A stretch of 39,032 bases of DNA from Bacteroidales bacterium UBA6401 (GTDB taxonomy: Bacteria > Bacteroidota > Bacteroidia > Bacteroidales > UBA932): the NCBI GenBank assembly GCA_002438635.1, contig DJPX01000036.1, forward strand, positions 1 to 39,032. The letters are read 5' to 3'. A model generated the notes under the pieces. It had not been told where the DNA came from. It worked only from the letters and a program-made list of their open reading frames with translations, and ran no database searches. Made by a program: the position numbers and the translations under genes. Shown here piece after piece: positions 8,667 to 17,097 of the stretch; positions within the stretch are counted from its first letter, which is position 1, and each line of letters begins with the position of its first letter.

Positions 8667-9860
8667 ATGGCAAAATCGATCTGTTTGTATTTTCAGGTAC
8701 ATCAGCCTACGCGTTTGAGATTATATAGATTCTTTGATATAGGCAAAGATTCTCACTACTATGACGACTTCGCAAATAGAACAATATTAAAAAGAGTCGC
8801 GCAGAAATGCTATTTACCTATGAACAGGACTCTTTTGAAAGCTATCAAAGATTCAAAAGGGAATTTTAAGGTTGCTTTTTCCATATCAGGGAGCGTTTTG
8901 GAGCAGTTCGACCGATACGCGCCAGAGGTGTTGGATAGTTTTAAGGAGCTCTCGGATACGGGGTGTGTGGAGTTCCTTTGTGAGACCTACTATCATTCAT
9001 TGGCTTCTATAGGTTCTCCTTCGGAATTTGAATTTCAAGTTAGGAAACAAAAGGAGGCAGTGGAAAATTATTTCGGGGTCACACCTACAACATTTCGAAA
9101 TACTGAATTGATTTATTCCGATGCTATCGGAAAAAGAGTTTACGATATGGGATTTAAGACCATATTGACAGAAGGTGCTCGCCATATAATGGGTTGGAGG
9201 TCACCTAACTATGTTTATAGTAATGATCTCGTACCGCAGCAGAGCCTGCTTTTAAGAAATTATGGGTTTAGTGATGATATTGCCTTTAGATTCGGGGATA
9301 AAAGTTGGGGAGGTTGGCCACTGACAGCGGAAAAATTCAAGACTTGGATAGACGAGGCGGAAGGCGATTATGTGGGCTTGTTCATGGACTATGAAACCTT
9401 TGGAGAGCACACAGATGCATCGACCGGAATATTCGATTTCATGGAAGCTTTGCCAAGAATATTTCTTAGCGATAAGGAGTTTAAATTTTATACACCATCA
9501 GAGGTCGCGAATGCTTTCAAGCCGGTTTCGGAATTGAGTGTACCTAATCCTATTTCGTGGGCCGATGAAGAGAGAGATTTGACCGCTTGGTTAGGGAACG
9601 AACTTCAAAATGAGGCGTTTTCAAAACTTTATGGACTTCAAGAGAAGTTATCTCTTTTGAACGACCCCGTATTATGGAGCGATTATGGCCATCTTCAGGA
9701 GAGTGATCACTTCTATTATATGTGCACTAAATTCTTTACGGGAGGAGATATGCATAAGTATTTTAACCCGTATAACTCTCCTTATGAGGCTTTCATAAAT
9801 TACATGAATGTGCTAAGTGATTTTATAATCAGGGTAAATGAAGCAATAGCGGTTAAGTAA
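8667..9860 (+). CDS. GH57 glycoside hydrolase (alpha-amylase or 4-alpha-glucanotransferase type)
   Basis: GH57 enzymes hydrolyse or rearrange alpha-1,4-glucans. The 397-residue product begins with the family motif FQVHQP (H12-Q13-P14). It contains the probable nucleophile E106 in FLCETYYHS and the probable acid D241 in FMDYETFGEH. It has no signal peptide, so it acts on cytoplasmic glycogen or maltodextrin. It is the last of four closely spaced genes; a 202-base gap separates it from glgP. Its stop codon lies inside a copy of the interspersed repeat (starting at 9855). The exact specificity (amylase versus glucanotransferase) is not resolved. Confidence 0.9.
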   Translation: MAKSICLYFQVHQPTRLRLYRFFDIGKDSHYYDDFANRTILKRVAQKCYLPMNRTLLKAIKDSKGNFKVAFSISGSVLEQFDRYAPEVLDSFKELSDTGCVEFLCETYYHSLASIGSPSEFEFQVRKQKEAVENYFGVTPTTFRNTELIYSDAIGKRVYDMGFKTILTEGARHIMGWRSPNYVYSNDLVPQQSLLLRNYGFSDDIAFRFGDKSWGGWPLTAEKFKTWIDEAEGDYVGLFMDYETFGEHTDASTGIFDFMEALPRIFLSDKEFKFYTPSEVANAFKPVSELSVPNPISWADEERDLTAWLGNELQNEAFSKLYGLQEKLSLLNDPVLWSDYGHLQESDHFYYMCTKFFTGGDMHKYFNPYNSPYEAFINYMNVLSDFIIRVNEAIAVK

Positions 9861-10008
9861 CTTTCAAAAATAACTTGTATCATCTTAGTAAGTCTTTTGG
9901 ATTTATATTCCTTTTCTCATTAGTTGTGTGTCATCGACATATTGCTTCTTTGAAAAGAAGTCTGTCCACGAAAATCGCATACTAACTTGACGCATCTTAG
10001 TAACTAAG
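9855..10008 (+). repeat. Diverged copy of the interspersed TTAGTAAC repeat, with extra middle segment
   Basis: AAGTAACTTTCAAAAATAAC with TATCATCTTAGTAA just after matches the left half of the copy at 38044-38146, and CGAAAATC...CTAAC.TGACGCA matches the right half. About 50 extra bases lie between, including the hairpin CTTCTTTGAAAAGAAG. The right end is the palindrome CTTAGTAACTAAG. It includes the GH57 stop codon. Confidence 0.65.
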
Positions 10009-10028
10009 TAAGAAATAATATTGCTAAA

Positions 10029-10036
10029 TAGTTTTG
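10029..10036 (+). promoter_or_regulatory. Candidate -7 box of the glgP promoter
   Basis: TAGTTTTG fits TAnnTTTG and would give a leader of about 20 bases before the ATG at 10063. No clear -33 TTTG is seen at the right distance. Confidence 0.4.
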
Positions 10037-10062
10037 TAAGAAATAGTAATTAGAATAAAGAA

Positions 10063-12621
10063 ATGAATATCAACAGTGAAAATTTATCGCCATCGTGGAA
10101 GAGTGTGATGGTGACGAGGCATCTTCCAGAGCAACTTTCCGGCTTGGAAACTCTTTGCAAGAATTTGTGGTGGTGCTGGAACGATGATGCCAAGGCCCTG
10201 TTCAAAAGTATAGATTCGGAGTTGTGGCATAAATCAGGTCACAATCCTATGGAAATATTAGATAAGGTAAGCCTTAAAAGATATAATGAACTCGCAAAAG
10301 ATGAGGATTTTATAGCCAGAATGAACAGCGTGATCGAAGAGTTCGATTCGTATATGACTAAAAAATCCGAGCGTAGTGAGCCATCTATAGCTTACTTCTG
10401 TATGGAGTATGGGTTGGATACATCTTTGAAGATTTATTCAGGAGGGCTTGGAATATTGGCAGGAGATTATCTCAAGGAGACATCCGATATGAATGTCAAT
10501 CTCGTGGCTATAGGCCTTCTTTATCGTTATGGGTATTTTACTCAAAGACTTACGCCACAGGGAAATCAAGTCGCAGAATACACGGCGCAAGATTTTATGA
10601 AAATCCCGGCGGAGCCGGTTATAGGAGAAGATGGGGTATGGAAGAGCGTAAGTATGGCCCTTCCAGGAAGGACACTTCACGCACGTATTTGGAAAGTTGC
10701 AGTGGGCCGTACTGATCTTTATTTGCTTGATACCGATTACGAAGCCAATCTGCCGGAGGACAGAAGCGTAACACATCAACTTTATGGTGGTGATCACGAG
10801 AATCGACTAAAGCAAGAGATTCTCTTAGGTATAGGTGGTGTAAGAGCACTTCGTGCTTTGGGCTTAAATCCTACAATGTACCATTATAACGAAGGACATG
10901 CAGCGTTTGCTGGACTTGAGCGTTTGCGCGAATACATGCAAGATGGTCATTATGAGATGGGTGAAGCGCTTGAATTGGTGCGTGCATCGGCATTGTTTAC
11001 CACTCATACTCCAGTTCCAGCAGGACATGATGCATTTTCGGAAGAAGAACTTGGTCCGTATTTCGGACATTATCCTCAGAGGTATGGCTTAGATTGGCGT
11101 GGATTTATGGCTTTCGGTAAGGTGAATGCTCAAGATGTAAACGAAGAATTTTCAATGAGTGTGCTTGCCGCTAATTTCAGCCAGAATGTAAATGGTGTTT
11201 CTATGCTCCACGGAAAGGTCAGTCAAGAGATATTCTCTAATATGTATCCTGGTTATCTTCCAGAGGAGTTATACATCAGTTATGTAACTAATGGTGTGCA
11301 TTACCCTACTTGGACAGCGAAAGAGTGGAAAGCTATACATTCAAGAGTGTTTGGCCCGGAATTCAAAACTTCACACTATGACAAGTCTTGTTTTGAGAGT
11401 ATTTATAAAGTAAGTGACGAGGAGATATGGAATACACGCAACTACTTGAAAGCAGACCTTATAAAAACAGTTAAAGACAGGCTTTCCGATCCGGTAGTTT
11501 CTGCGCATTATTCTCCCGGACAAATAGTCACCATAAAAGAAACGCTTAGAGATGATGTACTTACTATAGGCTTTGCCCGTCGATTTGCCACATATAAAAG
11601 AGCCACCTTACTTTTTAGGGACCTTGATAAGCTCGATGAGATTGTGAATAATCCGGGTAAACCGGTACAGTTCCTATTTGCAGGCAAAGCTCACCCAGCA
11701 GATAAAGCCGGCCAAGATTTGATTAAGCAGATAGTAGAGATAAGTAAAGATCCGCGTTTTATCGGCCGCATTGTGTTTATCCCTGGCTACGATATAACAT
11801 TGGCCAAACGTTTAGTTCAAGGCGTGGATGTCTGGATGAATAATCCTACAAGACCTCAGGAAGCATCTGGTACATCAGGAGAAAAGGCTTCCATGAATGG
11901 AGTTATGCATTTCTCGGTTCTTGATGGCTGGTGGGTCGAAGGCTATGTCAAGGATGCCGGTTGGGCTCTTCCTATGGAACGCACATACGATGACCAAGAG
12001 TACCAGAATGAGCTGGATGCTGCTACCATTTATTCTACCTTGGAAAATGAGATAGTACCGGATTATTATGACTATGATAACACAGGACGTAGCAGTAAGT
12101 GGATAAGCTATATTAAAAATACTGTGGCCCTAGTCGCTTCAAACTTTACCACCAATAGAATGTTGACAGATTATTGCGAGAAGTACTATTTCCCACAATC
12201 ACAAAGATATGCACATCTAAGCGCTGATGGTGGAAAGGTTGCAAAGGATATCTCGTTATGGAAGAAGTTTGTCGGCCAGGAGTGGAATAATATGCGCATC
12301 GTTTCTTATACTCAACCAAGTGCATCTTATATACTTTCAGACAAGAATAAGCTTACAAGTGAGGTCGTGATAGATCTTGGGCGTCTGAAACCTGAAGACA
12401 TAGGAGTGGAGATGCTTTTCACAAGTATAGATGCCAAGGGGGTTCCTCACATTCAAGAAGTGTTTAATTACGATATGGTCTCTTACGAGAATGGAGTTGC
12501 AACATTTAGAACGGCCGTTCTTCCTGAGAGGACAGGTATGTATGAGGTAGGAACCAGAATATATCCTAAAAATGCGGAACTACCTCATCGTCAGGATTTC
12601 CCAATAGTAAAATGGTTGTAG
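10063..12621 (+). CDS. glgP: Alpha-glucan (glycogen/maltodextrin) phosphorylase, GT35
   Basis: The enzyme releases glucose-1-phosphate from the ends of alpha-1,4-glucans using phosphate and pyridoxal phosphate. The 852-residue protein belongs to the shorter phosphorylase branch with an N-terminal DUF3417-like domain (NLWWCWNDDAKALF, residues about 26-40). The PLP site is visible as EASGTSGEKASMNG, with K608 as the expected Schiff-base lysine, followed by GWWVEGY. Further phosphorylase motifs include YNEGHAAF and FTTHTPVPAGHDAF. The gene follows the glycogen genes after a repeat-bearing gap and probably has its own promoter. The last 10 bases overlap ribF, an unusual coupling of storage catabolism with flavin cofactor synthesis that may be only compactness. 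Confidence 0.95.
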   Translation: MNINSENLSPSWKSVMVTRHLPEQLSGLETLCKNLWWCWNDDAKALFKSIDSELWHKSGHNPMEILDKVSLKRYNELAKDEDFIARMNSVIEEFDSYMTKKSERSEPSIAYFCMEYGLDTSLKIYSGGLGILAGDYLKETSDMNVNLVAIGLLYRYGYFTQRLTPQGNQVAEYTAQDFMKIPAEPVIGEDGVWKSVSMALPGRTLHARIWKVAVGRTDLYLLDTDYEANLPEDRSVTHQLYGGDHENRLKQEILLGIGGVRALRALGLNPTMYHYNEGHAAFAGLERLREYMQDGHYEMGEALELVRASALFTTHTPVPAGHDAFSEEELGPYFGHYPQRYGLDWRGFMAFGKVNAQDVNEEFSMSVLAANFSQNVNGVSMLHGKVSQEIFSNMYPGYLPEELYISYVTNGVHYPTWTAKEWKAIHSRVFGPEFKTSHYDKSCFESIYKVSDEEIWNTRNYLKADLIKTVKDRLSDPVVSAHYSPGQIVTIKETLRDDVLTIGFARRFATYKRATLLFRDLDKLDEIVNNPGKPVQFLFAGKAHPADKAGQDLIKQIVEISKDPRFIGRIVFIPGYDITLAKRLVQGVDVWMNNPTRPQEASGTSGEKASMNGVMHFSVLDGWWVEGYVKDAGWALPMERTYDDQEYQNELDAATIYSTLENEIVPDYYDYDNTGRSSKWISYIKNTVALVASNFTTNRMLTDYCEKYYFPQSQRYAHLSADGGKVAKDISLWKKFVGQEWNNMRIVSYTQPSASYILSDKNKLTSEVVIDLGRLKPEDIGVEMLFTSIDAKGVPHIQEVFNYDMVSYENGVATFRTAVLPERTGMYEVGTRIYPKNAELPHRQDFPIVKWL

Positions 12622-13490
12622 CGGCCACGGGGTTTTTCGATGGTGTCCACATAGGGCACCAAGCAGTAATAAGGACTTTGCTCGAGCGTTCTAGAGAGGA
12701 TGACGGGCAAAGTCTTGTTCTCAGTTTCTGGCCTCATCCTCGCGTGTTGCTTCAAAATGGAGCTCGCGAATTGCGCTTGCTAACATCTGTTGATGAAAAA
12801 AGAGACTTGTTATACTCTTACGGAGTTGAGAGAGTGGAGATATTGCCTTTTACAAAAGAATTTGCGTCTATGGACGCAAGGACTTACCTGAAAATGTTAA
12901 AAGCAGATTATAATGTTTCGGCTATTACGCTGGGATATGATAACCGCTTCGGACGAGGGAATCTTTCTACTTCTCAAGTTGCAGATATAGCTTTGCAAAT
13001 GGGCCTTAGGGTGGATACGGTAGTGCCAGTGGATATAGATGGCTTGCCGGTTTCATCAACGCGCATCCGTAGAGCATTAGCGGAGGATGGTGAGGTGGAA
13101 CTGGCTTCAAGAATGCTTGGAAGAGATTATGAAGTATGCGGTACTGTAGTGGGTGGAAAGCGTTTAGGGCGCACGATAGGTTATCCCACGGCCAATCTGG
13201 CGTTGCGAGAACCACTTAAGTGTGTGCCGGCTACCGGAGTTTATCTTAGCAGAGTGAAACTGGGCGAAGAACTTTATTATGGTATGAGCAATGTGGATGT
13301 CTCCGGCTTAATCGAAACTCATATATTTGATTTTGATAGAGACATTTACGGGATGGAGATTGTGGTAAGTTTCATTTCGCGAATTAGGGGAGAGTTGAAG
13401 TTTTTTTCTTTTGAAAAGTTGAAAAATCAATTGAAAACAGACGAAATGTCGGCGAAAAACCTTATCTTCGCAAGATATGACCACAAATAA
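12612..13490 (+). CDS. ribF: Bifunctional riboflavin kinase/FMN adenylyltransferase
   Basis: RibF makes FMN and then FAD from riboflavin and ATP. The 292-residue product has an N-terminal nucleotidyltransferase domain with GFFDGVHIGH (residues 7-16) and SSTRIRRAL near residue 150. The C-terminal flavokinase domain has GRTIGYPTANL and IYGMEIVVSFISRIRGE. The N-terminus is about 15 residues shorter than in many RibF proteins, which carry a strand before the GxFDGVHxGH motif; the ATG at 12612 overlaps the end of glgP by 10 bases. The 3' end overlaps a small ORF. Confidence 0.93.
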   Translation: MVVAATGFFDGVHIGHQAVIRTLLERSREDDGQSLVLSFWPHPRVLLQNGARELRLLTSVDEKRDLLYSYGVERVEILPFTKEFASMDARTYLKMLKADYNVSAITLGYDNRFGRGNLSTSQVADIALQMGLRVDTVVPVDIDGLPVSSTRIRRALAEDGEVELASRMLGRDYEVCGTVVGGKRLGRTIGYPTANLALREPLKCVPATGVYLSRVKLGEELYYGMSNVDVSGLIETHIFDFDRDIYGMEIVVSFISRIRGELKFFSFEKLKNQLKTDEMSAKNLIFARYDHK

Positions 13491-13614
13491 GTTTAAGAAT
13501 ACAAAAAAAGAATCAGAAGAGACGATTACTGTATCTAAGATTAAATCAGAGAAAAAGAAACTTTTGATTTATTCTGAGATAATGAAGCCCAAATTTAAAG
13601 AGGGTTTGGAGTAG
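13477..13614 (+). CDS. Small basic protein of 45 residues, unknown function
   Basis: An ATG at 13477, overlapping the ribF end by 14 bases, opens a 45-codon frame ending with TAG at 13612-13614. The product starts MTTNKFKNTKKESEE, is rich in Lys and Glu, and ends with a hydrophobic-then-basic piece, LLIYSEIMKPKFKEGLE. It fills the otherwise empty 147-base gap between ribF and greA and its position suggests translational coupling. The SEIMKPKF ending resembles small proteins found in other Bacteroidales, but this is from memory and I assign no function. Confidence 0.55.
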   Translation: MTTNKFKNTKKESEETITVSKIKSEKKKLLIYSEIMKPKFKEGLE

Positions 13615-13637
13615 TCTATCGTTAAATATAGTTTTTT

Positions 13638-14108
13638 ATGGCTGAAATTCATTACATGAGCCAAGAAGGGCTCGAAAGTATTAAGAAGGAATTAAAAGAG
13701 GCGCTGGAACAGCGCCCTGTTATTTCTGCGGCTATTGCAGAGGCAAGAGAAAAAGGCGATCTTTCAGAGAATGCGGAATATGAGTCCGCCAGAGAAGCTC
13801 AAAGTCTTTTGGAAATAAAGATTGCAAATCTGAAAAATATGATAGCAAATGCAAAAGTAGTAGATGCGTCTATGCTTTCTACTGAAAAAGTTCAAATGCT
13901 GAACACAGTAAAAGTGGAGAACTTGAATGCGCATCAAACTATGGTATTTACTATAGTGGGAGAATCTGAGGCGGATTTCTCGAAAGGGAAGTTAGCCGCT
14001 ACTACACCTATAGCAAAGGCACTTATAGGGCATGAGGTAGGTGATGTGGTTGAAGCAAAGGTTCCTGCTGGAGTCATAAAGTTTAAGATAATAGAAATTA
14101 CCATATAG
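13638..14108 (+). CDS. greA: Transcription elongation factor GreA
   Basis: GreA rescues backtracked RNA polymerase by stimulating cleavage of the 3' end of the RNA in the secondary channel. The 156 residues match the family length. The N-terminal coiled coil runs to about residue 75 and includes the tip motif REKGDLSENAEYESAREAQ with the acidic DLSENAEY residues. The C-terminal FKBP-like domain follows, with TTPIAKALIGHEVGD. The HIT gene starts 3 bases after its stop. Confidence 0.95.
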   Translation: MAEIHYMSQEGLESIKKELKEALEQRPVISAAIAEAREKGDLSENAEYESAREAQSLLEIKIANLKNMIANAKVVDASMLSTEKVQMLNTVKVENLNAHQTMVFTIVGESEADFSKGKLAATTPIAKALIGHEVGDVVEAKVPAGVIKFKIIEITI

Positions 14109-14111
14109 AAT

Positions 14112-14516
14112 ATGACTATATTCTCAAAGATAGCAAAGGGGGAGATACCATCATTTAAAGTAGCGGAAAACGATGATTTTTACGCATTTTTAGATATTTC
14201 ACCCTTGACGGAAGGGCATACTTTGGTTATACCTAAGAATGTAGAAGATGATTATATCTTCTCGCTTGATGAAAAGACATATAAGGGCTTGTGGAACTTT
14301 GCAAGAAAAGTGGCCATTGCACTAAAGGCAGTCGTGCCTTGCAAAAGAATAGGAGTGGCCGTTCTTGGAATGGAGGTGCCCCACACGCATATCCATCTAA
14401 TTCCTCTTCAAAGCGAGGCAGATATGGATTTTAGAAAGCAAAGGGCCAATGTGAGCGATACTCGTAAGGCTGAAATTGCTGCCGCTGTGCTTGCAGAATT
14501 TGAGAAACTGAACTAA
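14112..14516 (+). CDS. HIT-family nucleotide hydrolase/transferase
   Basis: HIT proteins cleave nucleoside phosphoramidates or related adenylylated compounds. The 134-residue protein starts with IFSKIAKGEIPSFKV and carries the histidine triad HTHIH (H91, H93, H95) followed by LIPL. Length and motifs fit the HinT/Hit-like branch. It lies 3 bases after greA, a common pairing in Bacteroidota, and 9 bases before the lipoprotein gene, so it is probably in the same operon. The native substrate is not evident. Confidence 0.92.
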   Translation: MTIFSKIAKGEIPSFKVAENDDFYAFLDISPLTEGHTLVIPKNVEDDYIFSLDEKTYKGLWNFARKVAIALKAVVPCKRIGVAVLGMEVPHTHIHLIPLQSEADMDFRKQRANVSDTRKAEIAAAVLAEFEKLN

Positions 14517-14525
14517 ACGCGCTCT

Positions 14526-15617
14526 ATGAATAGATACTTATCCTTGGCTTTGGCGGTTCTTTGTGCGGTTTCTTGTGGAAATAAGACTTCCATAGATATG
14601 ACAGTGGAAGGTGCCCCATCGACAGCACTAGCAGTATATAAATTGAACGCTTCTTCAAGTGAACTTCTCGATTCTGTGAAGACTGATTCTCATGGCAGGT
14701 TTAGATATAAAGTAAAGGTGGAAAAAGGGCAGCCGGAATTTGTCTATATTTATGATGGAGATACTAGGCTTGCATCTTTGCTCTTGGAATCTGGACAAAA
14801 GGTTGTAGTGGATGCCGATACTACAGGTAAATATAGTGTCAGCGGCTCAGAGGGCTCATCAGAACTTAGTGAAGTCGAAAAAGACTACAACGTTTTTTTA
14901 CATAATATGATGGCTTGTGAGGATGATCGAAGCGCAGTCAGCACTTACTTAGCATATTATAGAAGTAGAGTAAAATATGTTATGTCTCATAGCAAGTCAT
15001 TGAGTGTGATACCGGTATTTTACCAAGTGCTTTCACCAGGTGTCCCAGTGTTCTCTCAACCCACAGATGCCGTGCTTTTTAGAAGTGTTTGTGATAGCTT
15101 GAAAACAGTGTATCCGGATTCAAGATTTGTCAGGGCTTTGGATGTGGAGGCAAAAAACAGGGAAAGGCAGTTGGAACTGAGTGTCACCCTTTCGCAGGCA
15201 CAAGAAGTGGGATTTCCAGAACTGAATATGCCAGATGTTAATGCTAAAAAAGTTTCTCTTGCGGGGATAAAATCAAAGGCGATACTAGTACATTTTTGGT
15301 CTGATGGAGATAATGAACAGGTGCTATTCAATACCGATGTACTCAAGCCCTTGTATGAAAAATATCACTCAAAAGGATTGGAAATCTATTCCGTATGCCT
15401 TTCTATGGATAAGGCTCTTTGGGCGTCAATAGTTAAGAATCAAAAGTTACCTTGGGTAAATGTATGTGATGGAAAAGGAGTAACATCTCCCGCCGTTACA
15501 TTATATAATGTGACTACTCTTCCATATAGTGTCCTTATTTTCGATGGAGAGATAAGTTCTGTAGCGATAAAAGGGGAAAGAGATCTTCGAGCTCAGTTGG
15601 ATAAAATATTGAACTAA
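14526..15617 (+). CDS. Lipoprotein with DUF4369-like and thioredoxin-fold (TlpA-like) domains, no CxxC
   Basis: The 363-residue protein has a short signal peptide ending in a lipobox, AVSC, with lipidated C17. Residues about 22-115 resemble the DUF4369 beta domain found before TlpA-like domains in Bacteroidota. The C-terminal domain from about residue 235 has the thioredoxin-fold pattern ILVHFWSDGDNEQVLF and ends with the TTLPYSVLIFDGE strand that contains the usual cis-proline region. Where redox-active members have WxxCxxC, this reads WSDGDNE, so it should not exchange disulfides. It may be a periplasmic binding or scaffold protein. It overlaps the next gene by one base (TAATG). Confidence 0.8.
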   Translation: MNRYLSLALAVLCAVSCGNKTSIDMTVEGAPSTALAVYKLNASSSELLDSVKTDSHGRFRYKVKVEKGQPEFVYIYDGDTRLASLLLESGQKVVVDADTTGKYSVSGSEGSSELSEVEKDYNVFLHNMMACEDDRSAVSTYLAYYRSRVKYVMSHSKSLSVIPVFYQVLSPGVPVFSQPTDAVLFRSVCDSLKTVYPDSRFVRALDVEAKNRERQLELSVTLSQAQEVGFPELNMPDVNAKKVSLAGIKSKAILVHFWSDGDNEQVLFNTDVLKPLYEKYHSKGLEIYSVCLSMDKALWASIVKNQKLPWVNVCDGKGVTSPAVTLYNVTTLPYSVLIFDGEISSVAIKGERDLRAQLDKILN

Positions 15618-16396
15618 TGAAATTTCTGCTGAAAGCAACTTTAGTCTTTACTCTTTTATGTTTTTTTTTCGATGCCAGTGCCAATCCCATTAAGGGACGC
15701 ACAACACTTAGTGGGGAATGGAAAATTTCTGAAAGAATAAAGTTGGAGGCTGGTTATGAATTCCGCTCTAAGTCTTCATTGTGCGGAGTGGAAAGGCATA
15801 TGTTGAAGTCTGGGATGAACTATAAGTTTAATCAGTACTTGTCAATGGGTGTGGATTACGATTTTATAGCGCATTACACTTCTGCTTCCATCTTACAGCC
15901 AAGGCATCGTATAGGGATGAATGTAATTGGCACTTACGACTTCGGAATGTGGAGTTTGTCTTTAAGGGAAAGAGTGCAGTATACTCATAAATCCTACGCA
16001 GTTAATGGATTTCAAGAACCTCGTAATGAGATGGTTTTGAAAACGAGACTAAAATTAACTTATCTCGGATTAAATGCTTTTGAACCATACACTTATGTCG
16101 AGCTGCGAAATACGCTTAACGCCCCATCTTTCAATGCAACTTATCAGAAAGACTTAGGAATCTATACGGACTACTCTTTTACAGGTTATAATGATGTTTA
16201 TATGAATCGACTTCGTGGCGCGATAGGTATTCAATGGCAGGTGGATAAGCGTAATGGTCTGGATTTAAGAGTAATGTTAGATTACACGACAAATAAACAC
16301 ATTGAAACTAATCCGCAAGGCTCGGTTTTGGAGGCTTACTATATAAAAAAGAAATGGACTCCTACGATAGTGGTGGGTTATGTGTTTTCGTTTTAG
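15617..16396 (+). CDS. DUF2490-family outer-membrane beta-barrel-like protein
   Basis: The 259-residue protein begins with a signal peptide (MKFLLKATLVFTLLCFFFDASA, cut near residue 22; shown here only to mark the hydrophobic core). The rest is alternating beta-strand sequence with LSGEWKISERIKLEAGYEF, MGVDYDF and LSLRERVQY, and it ends in VVGYVFSF with a C-terminal Phe, as in outer-membrane barrels. This fits DUF2490, a family of unknown function. The start overlaps the stop of the lipoprotein gene by one base, so the two are coupled. Its end converges on tsaB with a 4-base overlap. Confidence 0.78.
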   Translation: MKFLLKATLVFTLLCFFFDASANPIKGRTTLSGEWKISERIKLEAGYEFRSKSSLCGVERHMLKSGMNYKFNQYLSMGVDYDFIAHYTSASILQPRHRIGMNVIGTYDFGMWSLSLRERVQYTHKSYAVNGFQEPRNEMVLKTRLKLTYLGLNAFEPYTYVELRNTLNAPSFNATYQKDLGIYTDYSFTGYNDVYMNRLRGAIGIQWQVDKRNGLDLRVMLDYTTNKHIETNPQGSVLEAYYIKKKWTPTIVVGYVFSF

Positions 16397-17097
16397 AATA
16401 GTTTTTTCTTAGATACGGTGGCTATGAAATCCTTAAGATAGAAAGGTTCGAAGTAAGCCACATTTTCTTTTTTATTATTATCGTATAGTCGTTGGGCCAA
16501 TCGTCCCATCGCGCGAGCTGTCGGAGCACATTGGTGAAAATGGGCATTAGGGGAAGTTAATATATTCTCGCACTTTTCTACTCCGTCCCCGATAAACAGA
16601 ACTTGTGAGCTTGCAAGATAATCACTAAAACTGTTTTCATCTATGATTACAGGTTCTATAGGTGTAATTCGCTCTATGTTGTTGGGGCTAAATACCTTAT
16701 AAACGGCGCTGTAGACTTCCATTCTGCGAGCGTCGATCATAGGGATTATTATTGGAAAGTTTTCATCTTTCCCCATTTCGGATAGTATATCCATAGTGCT
16801 GACTGCAAATAATGGAATATCTGCACCGAAGCACAAGCCTTTAGCGGTAGATACCCCTACTCTAAGACCAGTATAGGAACCCGGGCCAGAACTAACGCAT
16901 ACCCCATCGCAATCGCGAACAGTTAGCCCAAGCTCATCCAATACTTCTTTTACGAATGGAGTAGTAAGGCTTGCGTGTGACTTTCCCCCTTCACTTTCTC
17001 TGTAAGTTTTTATTATACCATTTTGACTCAATGCGACTGAACATAATGCAGTCGAAGTTTCTATGAGTATGAGATTAACACATTTGTGCTCCGCCAT
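16393..17097 (-). CDS. tsaB: tRNA threonylcarbamoyladenosine biosynthesis protein TsaB
   Basis: TsaB is the regulatory partner of TsaD in making the t6A37 modification of ANN-decoding tRNAs. I start at the ATG at 17097 (MAEHKCVNLILIETST) because the family begins just before the LLIETST strand; the frame extends to 17142, but that would be a poor N-terminus. The 234-residue product has ILIETSTALCSVALS, then the typical GPGSYTGLRVGVSTAKGL near residue 75. The ASKHA-like fold fits. It overlaps the end of cvpA by 23 bases on the same strand, so the two form an operon. Confidence 0.93.
   Translation of the reverse strand: MAEHKCVNLILIETSTALCSVALSQNGIIKTYRESEGGKSHASLTTPFVKEVLDELGLTVRDCDGVCVSSGPGSYTGLRVGVSTAKGLCFGADIPLFAVSTMDILSEMGKDENFPIIIPMIDARRMEVYSAVYKVFSPNNIERITPIEPVIIDENSFSDYLASSQVLFIGDGVEKCENILTSPNAHFHQCAPTARAMGRLAQRLYDNNKKENVAYFEPFYLKDFIATVSKKKLF

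Noticed and set aside
12612..12621. glgP-ribF overlap as a gene fusion
   Set aside because: The two are in different frames with a stop for glgP, so it is an overlap and not a fusion.
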